Below, piece by piece: positions 58,561 through 64,000 of a DNA stretch of 64,000 bases. The position numbers and the translations under genes are program-made. The stretch's first letter is position 1. Every line of letters starts with the position of its first letter. The DNA is taken from NCBI GenBank assembly GCA_016710115.1, contig JADJLN010000019.1:248001-312000 (forward strand). Direction: 5' to 3'. A model generated the notes under the pieces. The model saw only the letters and a program-made list of their open reading frames with translations. It did not search any database and had not been told where the DNA came from. This DNA comes from Saprospiraceae bacterium. Lineage in GTDB: Bacteria; Bacteroidota; Bacteroidia; Chitinophagales; Saprospiraceae.

Positions 58561-60120
58561 TCAGAAATATTGACGAATACCCATTGCCAGGCCGAGATTG
58601 ACATACTTCTGGTCAACCGGATAGGACTGGATATTCAGGGGTTGTAACCACACGCGCAGCTGGGGTTCGACAAGCAGATGCAGCTTCGGACGCAGCGCAT
58701 AGTTGAATCCCAGACTCATCAGCAGGCTGCTTCCTACACGGCTGCGAAATGCGTGATAGGATTGATTGTTATTGGAGTCGAAATTGACCAATTGATGATC
58801 CGGATCCAGAAAATCTCCACGCTGGGAAGCGGCCACATTGAACAGAATACCGGTGTTCAACTGGATCACCCAATTGCCGCGATCGATCTCATAACCGACC
58901 ATCAGGGGGATGTCATAGAACCGATAGCGGTTGTAGCCGACCTTGTTGTAATTGCCGTATTCCGTAACGGACAGGGTATCCCACACATAGACGATATTCC
59001 CTTTCTGATAGATGGTATCCAGTGTCACATTGATCACCGTGGTGACCTGTGCATTTTCATCGCGGTATTGCAGTTTTTCGACAATATCCGTGTAGATCAA
59101 ACCCGAACGCACGGCCAGACCGCCCCTGAAATGGGCATTGACCCGAAATCCGGCACTGTAGGCAAACACATAGGATTCATCATTATTCCGTTGCTCGGCA
59201 TACCCCACCATATCCGGATCCTTGTACACCAGTTGCCGGGAGGCATACTCCGGAGCCAGGTAGGCATCTACAGACAAGCCCCGCAGGAACGAGTTGAAGC
59301 TGTAACACGATGGAGAGGATTTCAGCTTTGCTTTTTTCGACAGACCCGGGATCTTTTGTTTGCCTCCGGAGGTCACGCCGGTTGATTCCTTCTTGGCCAG
59401 TTGATCGGCAGTAGCAAACCGGTAATCGATCTCCATGACCTCAGGCTTGGCACCTTCGGAAGTATTGGCATGGATCTGATCAGAAGTGGTCTTTGCGGCA
59501 TTCGACGGATAGCGGGTGCGCAGATCCTCACTGCTGTCATCCGTTGATCGGGCAGACGCATCGGCCTGGTCTGCTGTACCCGGTTTCCGTGTGGTTGTCT
59601 GCTGATTGGAATTGAACTTCGACTTTCCGAACGTCTGCTTTGCCACACTGCTTGCCCCCTGTTCTTTCCGGTTGTTCCGCTGACTGTCGTCCGCTGTGTT
59701 TTTCACCCGGACATCCCGGCCGCTGCCCATTTCCTGCAGCCCGGTTGACGATTGTTTGGACAGATCTTGATGGCCTTCGATCTGACTGGAAGAAGAATGA
59801 TTCAGGTCCTGATTTTCTTCAATTTCGGTTGATTTCGAGGTGATGGAACGATCTGCTGTCTGGTTGTTTTGCATTTCCTGGCTATCGGACTGGATGGCAG
59901 GAGCATCCAGGGCAGCAGGAGTGCCCAGGCTGAGCCACAGAGAAACGGTGGCCACCAGAAGGATGGTGGCACTGAAGTAGTACCATCCGAGAGGGTGGAT
60001 CCGTCTGACCTTTCGGGCCGCCTCGATCCGGGACCACATATCGTCAGGAACAGGAGAAGTGGCTTTCTCCAGTCGATGACGAAGGATCTCGTCCATGTGT
60101 TCGTTCTGTCGTTTCTTCAT
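58561..60120 (-). CDS. Anti-sigma-like protein with inner-membrane anchor and outer-membrane beta-barrel
   Basis: The 519-residue protein has a cytoplasmic N-terminus (about 1-44, with DEILRHRLEKATSPVPDDMWSRIEA), one membrane helix (about 46-65), a long Ser/Thr/Gln/Asp-rich region of low complexity (about 70-265), then a C-terminal beta-barrel of the outer-membrane PorT/OMP type (about 275-519, ending in a strand with Phe as last residue). The layout suggests one polypeptide that spans from cytoplasm to outer membrane and could signal envelope state to the sigma factor encoded 4 bp upstream. This is inference from architecture. Confidence 0.75.
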   Translation of the reverse strand: MKKRQNEHMDEILRHRLEKATSPVPDDMWSRIEAARKVRRIHPLGWYYFSATILLVATVSLWLSLGTPAALDAPAIQSDSQEMQNNQTADRSITSKSTEIEENQDLNHSSSSQIEGHQDLSKQSSTGLQEMGSGRDVRVKNTADDSQRNNRKEQGASSVAKQTFGKSKFNSNQQTTTRKPGTADQADASARSTDDSSEDLRTRYPSNAAKTTSDQIHANTSEGAKPEVMEIDYRFATADQLAKKESTGVTSGGKQKIPGLSKKAKLKSSPSCYSFNSFLRGLSVDAYLAPEYASRQLVYKDPDMVGYAEQRNNDESYVFAYSAGFRVNAHFRGGLAVRSGLIYTDIVEKLQYRDENAQVTTVINVTLDTIYQKGNIVYVWDTLSVTEYGNYNKVGYNRYRFYDIPLMVGYEIDRGNWVIQLNTGILFNVAASQRGDFLDPDHQLVNFDSNNNQSYHAFRSRVGSSLLMSLGFNYALRPKLHLLVEPQLRVWLQPLNIQSYPVDQKYVNLGLAMGIRQYF

Positions 60121-60124
60121 CGCT

Positions 60125-60661
60125 CTATAAGGCTACTCGTGTAATGGCCAGGACTTTGTCCTGAAGCCATTTTCTTGCTTTGACCAATTGAGACCGGGAT
60201 GTACTTTCTTCAATCGAAAGTAGATCAGCGATCTCCTGATGTTTATATCCTTCAATCACATACAGGTTGAACACCGCCCGATAGCCATCCGGTAGATTGC
60301 TGATCAGTTTGATGATCTCCTGTTCGCCCAGGTGGGCGATGATATCCGGGAGGTCCGGGCTTTCCCGAAACTCTTCGACTGCGGATAACTCCTGCGTTGG
60401 TCTTGCCTTGCGCAAGTATTTCAATGCCGAAGTCACCATGATTCTACGGATCCATCCTTCGAAAGATCCCTCGTGGCGAAAACTTTTCAGGTTGGCGTAT
60501 ACCTTGATAAACCCTTCCTGAAGAATATCCTCCGCCTCTGTATACTCTTTGGCATAACGCAGACAAACGGACATCATCCGGCCGGCATACCGGTCGAACA
60601 AAGCCCGCTCACATTGAGGATTCCCACGCAAGCATCCCTCGATCAATTCTCGTTCCGTCAA
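60125..60661 (-). CDS. ECF-type RNA polymerase sigma factor
   Basis: The 178-residue protein has sigma region 2 (RYAKEYTEAEDILQEGFIKVYANL) and region 4 (VFNLYVIEGYKHQEIADLLSIEESTSRSQLVKARKWLQ). It is separate from the sigma factor at 39080. The next gene on the same strand starts 4 bp later and encodes a probable membrane-spanning regulator. Confidence 0.93.
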   Translation of the reverse strand: MTERELIEGCLRGNPQCERALFDRYAGRMMSVCLRYAKEYTEAEDILQEGFIKVYANLKSFRHEGSFEGWIRRIMVTSALKYLRKARPTQELSAVEEFRESPDLPDIIAHLGEQEIIKLISNLPDGYRAVFNLYVIEGYKHQEIADLLSIEESTSRSQLVKARKWLQDKVLAITRVAL

Positions 60662-60922
60662 ACGATGTTGTCTTCGTTATCCTCTAAAAATACGCCAATA
60701 TTCAGAACCGCGAAAGAGGAAGACCGCTGCCTGATGGTTGAAAATAATGTCAATACGTCACGATTTATCCATTTTGCACACAAATCGGCCCAATTGACAG
60801 GGATCTGGACAACGTCCGTCACCATCACCCGGGTTCCATCCGATCCGCTGCCCACCCTTGTCAAAACGGGAAAATGACCTGCTTTCTGGTGGTTTTTCAA
60901 TCCGGATCGGTCCCGTCCGGGA
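60662..60922. other. Intergenic region between MATE and sigma genes
   Basis: About 260 bp without a credible gene. It holds the promoter of the sigma gene, but I could not point to a clear TAnnTTTG element. Confidence 0.5.
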
Positions 60923-62309
60923 TCAAATGATCGTCGTCTTCCACCTGCCTTTTCGGAAGATCACAATGCTCAGGATAGCGACCAGGCTTTCGGCGAACGC
61001 CACGGCAATAAACACGCCCATCGGCCCCCATCCCAGTCCTGTTGCCAGCCCCCAGGCCAACGGGATTTCCACCAGCCAGAAGCTGATCAGATTGAGGATC
61101 ATCGGCGTGCGGGTGTCTCCCGCTCCGTTGAAAGCCTGGCTGAGGACCATGCCATAGGCAAAAAAGATATAACCCAGACTGATGATCTGCAGACTCTGGA
61201 CGCCCACCCGGACAACTTCCGGCGTAGAATCAAAAAAGGCGATGATCGGAGTGGCCAGAGTGATATACAGAATGGCGACGACCAGCATAAAATACATCGT
61301 GTACCGACTGGCCAGCCAGGCGGCATGCTCGGCCTGTTGGGGCTGTTTGGCTCCCAGGTGTTGCCCTACCAGTGTAGATGCCGCATTGGCGATACCCCAG
61401 GCCGGCAAAATGGTAAAAATGATCACCCGGATCGAAATGGTATACCCCGCCAGCGCACTCGGACCAAAATCGGCAATGATGCGGACCAGAAAGATCCAGG
61501 ATGCCGATGCGATGAGGTATTGAGCGGCTCCGTTCCATCCGACGGAAAGCAGCCTCATGGACACCTCCCTGACCAGGACAAGGTGCCGCCGACCGATCCG
61601 GATGATATCCTTCCCCCGAACAGATGGTACAACTGGTAGACCACACCTGATCCTCTTCCGATCAGGGTAGCAACGGCTGCCCCTCGATCCCCATTTCAGG
61701 AAAGGGCCCCAGACCCATGATCAGACAGGGGTCCAGAATGATATTGATCACATTGGCCAACCAGAGCGAACGCATGGCCAGTACGGCATCTCCAGCCCCC
61801 CTGAATATCGCATTCAGGAGAAAGAGCATCATGATGGTGATATTGCCCGCAAACATGAGTCGGGTATACCCCTGACCTTCCCGGATCAATTGGGCATCGC
61901 CACCCAGCATGGCCAGGATTTGTGGTGTATACAGATATCCTGCAACACCCAGCAGAACCGCCAGCACCAGGCCAATCCAGATCGATTGAAACGCCGCTGT
62001 AGCTGCATTCTCCTTGTCCCCCTCTCCGATCCGGCGGGCGACCATGGCCGTTGCAGCTGCACTCAGACCGATCGCCAGAGAATACACCAGCATCATGACC
62101 GACTCTGTCAATCCGACTGTAGCCACGGCGTGGATGCCCAGGCGTGCGACAAAAAAGACGTCAACCACCGCAAAGAGGCTTTCCATCATCATTTCCAGCA
62201 CCATGGGAATCGACAACAGGACGATCGCCCGTCTGATTGGCAAACGGGTAATGTCCTGTTCTTCTCCCTTGAGAGCAGCAGATACGAATCGATACACTTT
62301 CCTGATCAC
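60923..62309 (-). pseudogene. MATE family multidrug/Na+ antiporter, two frameshifts
   Basis: The N-terminal half (62309-61670) has the MATE start (IPMVLEMMMESLFAVVDVFFVARLG, VGLTESVMMLVYSLAIGLSAA) and the C-terminal half (61564-60923) the second bundle (WGIANAASTLVGQHLGAKQPQQAE, SQAFNGAGDTRTPMILNLI). Between them the frame changes twice, near 61680 (GIEG joins AAVATLIGRGSG) and near 61617 (LFGG joins KDIIRIGRRHLVLV), both in G/C homopolymers. Repaired length is about 460 residues with 12 membrane helices, normal for the family. It exports cationic drugs or toxins in exchange for Na+ or H+. The breaks look like sequence errors. Confidence 0.88.
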
Positions 62310-62387
62310 AGCCGGTAAAGATACATGGATGACCGTCGTCAGGGTCTGTTGGTGACGCCGTTTATCAGCGTATTGCCAAATCCCGTA

Positions 62388-62395
62388 TAACTTTG
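62388..62395 (+). promoter_or_regulatory. Bacteroidota -7 promoter element of the DUF3299-like gene
   Basis: TAACTTTG matches TAnnTTTG, 25 bases before the ATG at 62421. Confidence 0.45.
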
Positions 62396-62420
62396 TGCCT
62401 TATCCAGTTGTTCCAGGAAC

Positions 62421-62867
62421 ATGAGACCCGTTCAGATCAGCATCCTTTTCATCGCCCTGTACCTGTTTGGTGTACAATCACCACTGGTTGCCCAGGACAG
62501 CACCTGGAAGACCCTGTCGAAGATCTCATTTACCAAAAAGTATGATGACCTCCTTGGATTCAAGGTGGATGTGCCTGTATTTGCCAGTGAGGTGAAAAAG
62601 CTGGACGGAAAGGAGATCACTCTTCGGGGGTATATCATCCCTGTTGAGGGGTATCGCAGCCATACCGAGTTCATTTTCTCGGCATTTCCGTACAACATGT
62701 GCTTTTTCTGTGGCGGTGCCGGACCGGAAACGGTCATGGAGGTCAAGTCGGTGACCCCGGTAAAATACACCACCGAACCTATCACCCTGAAAGGTATTCT
62801 GCATCTGAACGACTCGGATGTGAATCGATTGATGTACGGATTGGAGCAGGCGAAGCTGGTCAATTAA
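62421..62867 (+). CDS. Secreted DUF3299-like protein
   Basis: The 148-residue protein has a signal peptide (MRPVQISILFIALYLFGVQSPLVAQ) and the pattern ITLRGYIIPVEGYRSHTEFIFSAFP followed by CFFCGGAGPETVMEV, similar to DUF3299 proteins, with two cysteines that may bind metal. It is periplasmic; function unknown. It is divergent from the MATE gene and overlaps the convergent gene at 62864 by 4 bp. Confidence 0.7.
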   Translation: MRPVQISILFIALYLFGVQSPLVAQDSTWKTLSKISFTKKYDDLLGFKVDVPVFASEVKKLDGKEITLRGYIIPVEGYRSHTEFIFSAFPYNMCFFCGGAGPETVMEVKSVTPVKYTTEPITLKGILHLNDSDVNRLMYGLEQAKLVN

Positions 62868-63373
62868 CGTCGCTCAATCACGCGTGACCAACCCAGGCGG
62901 AAAACCACCAGTAGCGCGATCAGGATCAGGATTACCCAGTAAAAGGGCAGGTAGGTAAATGCAATGATGTGTGTGCGATCAATGATCCACATCAACAGGA
63001 GTACCACGACGATCATCATCATCAGTCCGGCCAGTTTGCCAAAACCGCGCACCTTTTCCAGGGATACATTCCAACGGATCAACCAGAAGGTCAGCACCAT
63101 GCTGATGACGGGCAACACCTGGATATACACATCTGTCTCCAGAATGCTGCGTTTTTCAAACAACCAGAAATAGACACTCAGGACGATCGCAAACATGCCG
63201 GGTACGGCGGCCAGGTAGACCAGCAGGCTGTAGAGATAATTCCACGGAATTTCTTCCCCTTCCGTTCGGCCGAGAATGCCGGCAAGCAGGGCCGTCAGGG
63301 GGAGAACCAGAAAATAGCCGACCAGAATGATAGGGTTGGCAGCCAGGAGGGTAAAGAGTTCGCCCAGGGTCAT
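62864..63373 (-). CDS. Five-helix membrane protein of unknown function
   Basis: The 169-residue protein has about five membrane helices (15-35, 48-70, 86-100, 118-132, 140-160) and few charged residues except at the C-terminus (SRVIERR). No family is recognised. It lies 10 bp downstream of sucB on the same strand and may be co-transcribed. Confidence 0.65.
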   Translation of the reverse strand: MTLGELFTLLAANPIILVGYFLVLPLTALLAGILGRTEGEEIPWNYLYSLLVYLAAVPGMFAIVLSVYFWLFEKRSILETDVYIQVLPVISMVLTFWLIRWNVSLEKVRGFGKLAGLMMMIVVVLLLMWIIDRTHIIAFTYLPFYWVILILIALLVVFRLGWSRVIERR

Positions 63374-63382
63374 TGGCAGGAA

Positions 63383-64000
63383 TTAGATGCCCAGGATAAA
63401 GCGGACAGGATCTTCCAGCAATTCCTTCACTTTAACCAGAAAGGTTACGGAAGAACTGCCATCGATGACCCGATGGTCGTAGGACATCGCCAGATACATC
63501 ATCGGCCGGATAACTATTTGTCCATCAACGACTACCGGGCGTTCCTTGATGGCGTGCATCCCCAGGATCGCCGATTGGGGTTCATTGATGATCGGTGTAC
63601 TCATCATCGATCCGAACACCCCACCATTGGTAATGGTGAATGTGCCCCCACTCATTTCTTCCAGGGTCAGCTTTCCGGTACGGGCTTTGTCGGCCAGGTC
63701 TTTGATCGCCAGTTCGATCTCATGCAGGGCCAGGCTTTCCACATTGAGAACGGGTGGAACAACCAGACCGGTCGGAGTTGAAATGGCGATGGAAATATCG
63801 GCATACTCGTGATAGATCAGGTCATCCCCATCAATGCGGGCATTGACCTCCGGCATGTCCAGCAAGACCTGGGCACACGCCTTTGCAAACAGGGACATAA
63901 AGCCGAGTTTGATGCCATATTTTTTCACAAACGCATCCTGGTGCTTCTGGCGCAAGGCAAAGATTGCACTCAGATCCACCTCGTTGAAGGTGGTCAGCAT
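63383..64000 (-). CDS. sucB: Dihydrolipoyl succinyltransferase (2-oxoglutarate dehydrogenase E2), C-terminal part
   Basis: The window holds the last 205 residues, the catalytic acyltransferase domain, starting at LTTFNEVDLSAIF. The catalytic motif SYDHRVIDG and the succinyl-specific style ISTPTGLVVPPVL and GGTFTITNGGVFGSMMSTPIIN are present. It moves the succinyl group from lipoyl-lysine to CoA in the TCA cycle. The lipoyl and E3-binding domains lie beyond the window edge. The apparent Met start at 64000 is an internal residue, not the true start. Confidence 0.95.
   Translation of the reverse strand: MLTTFNEVDLSAIFALRQKHQDAFVKKYGIKLGFMSLFAKACAQVLLDMPEVNARIDGDDLIYHEYADISIAISTPTGLVVPPVLNVESLALHEIELAIKDLADKARTGKLTLEEMSGGTFTITNGGVFGSMMSTPIINEPQSAILGMHAIKERPVVVDGQIVIRPMMYLAMSYDHRVIDGSSSVTFLVKVKELLEDPVRFILGI

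Noticed and set aside
1..64000. Alternative genetic code in which TAG is sense
   Set aside because: Several intact genes end naturally at TAG (for example at 957-959 and 35840-35842) with no coding continuation, so TAG works as a stop here.

Overview
The window looks like chromosomal DNA from a Bacteroidota bacterium, probably of the class Saprospiria (the class is inference). Supporting evidence: C-terminal type IX secretion (T9SS) sorting domains, a TPR/PD40/CRD/OmpA protein with PorE architecture, ECF sigma/anti-sigma pairs with DUF4252, and many TAnnTTTG promoter elements close to start codons. I see no rRNA, tRNA, CRISPR array or complete transposase gene.

Layout. 0.1-3.5 kb: a secreted basic protein and an Asp-box beta-propeller protein whose T9SS tail is cut by an in-frame TAG. 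3.5-18.6 kb (minus strand): a baeRF-type release-factor-like protein, a secreted M4 metalloprotease with six CUB domains, and three tandem TPR-CHAT protease genes with signal peptides, of which only the first-transcribed is intact. 18.7-29 kb: TetR/cupin pair with a palindromic operator, broken DUF1801 gene, marC split by a 186-bp MITE-like element, saccharopine-dehydrogenase-like protein, tag, PorE-like protein, hydrolases, mazG-like, dtd and ctaA. The AT-rich gap at 26.8-27.2 kb is a candidate oriC. 29-38 kb: thrC and thrB with two perfect parS palindromes (29225 and 29574), yqeY, a glycosyltransferase, malic enzyme, pth, mtgA and a YncE-like lipoprotein. 39-46.9 kb: sigma/anti-sigma/DUF4252 operon, OmpA with TSP3 repeats, long-chain acyl-CoA synthetase, comM, DUF1801 and DUF2200. 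47.2-55.9 kb: three tandem copies of a lipoprotein plus large T9SS hydrolase/beta-helix cassette, two of them decayed, with an HTH regulator and a possible IS21-like end between them. 56-64 kb: nfu, lipoprotein, sigma factor with an inner-membrane/outer-membrane anti-sigma-like protein, MATE exporter, DUF3299-like protein and the 3' part of sucB.

A general caution applies. About ten otherwise normal genes carry single-base frameshifts, mostly in short G/C homopolymers or exactly at CCWGG motifs, and three carry nonsense codons explainable by C-to-T changes. Much of this is probably long-read consensus error rather than true pseudogenisation, so entries typed as pseudogene mean 'reading frame interrupted in this sequence'.

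The most interesting biology is the 14-kb co-directional TPR-CHAT/M4-CUB locus, the parS pair beside a candidate origin, and the decaying tandem T9SS cassettes.
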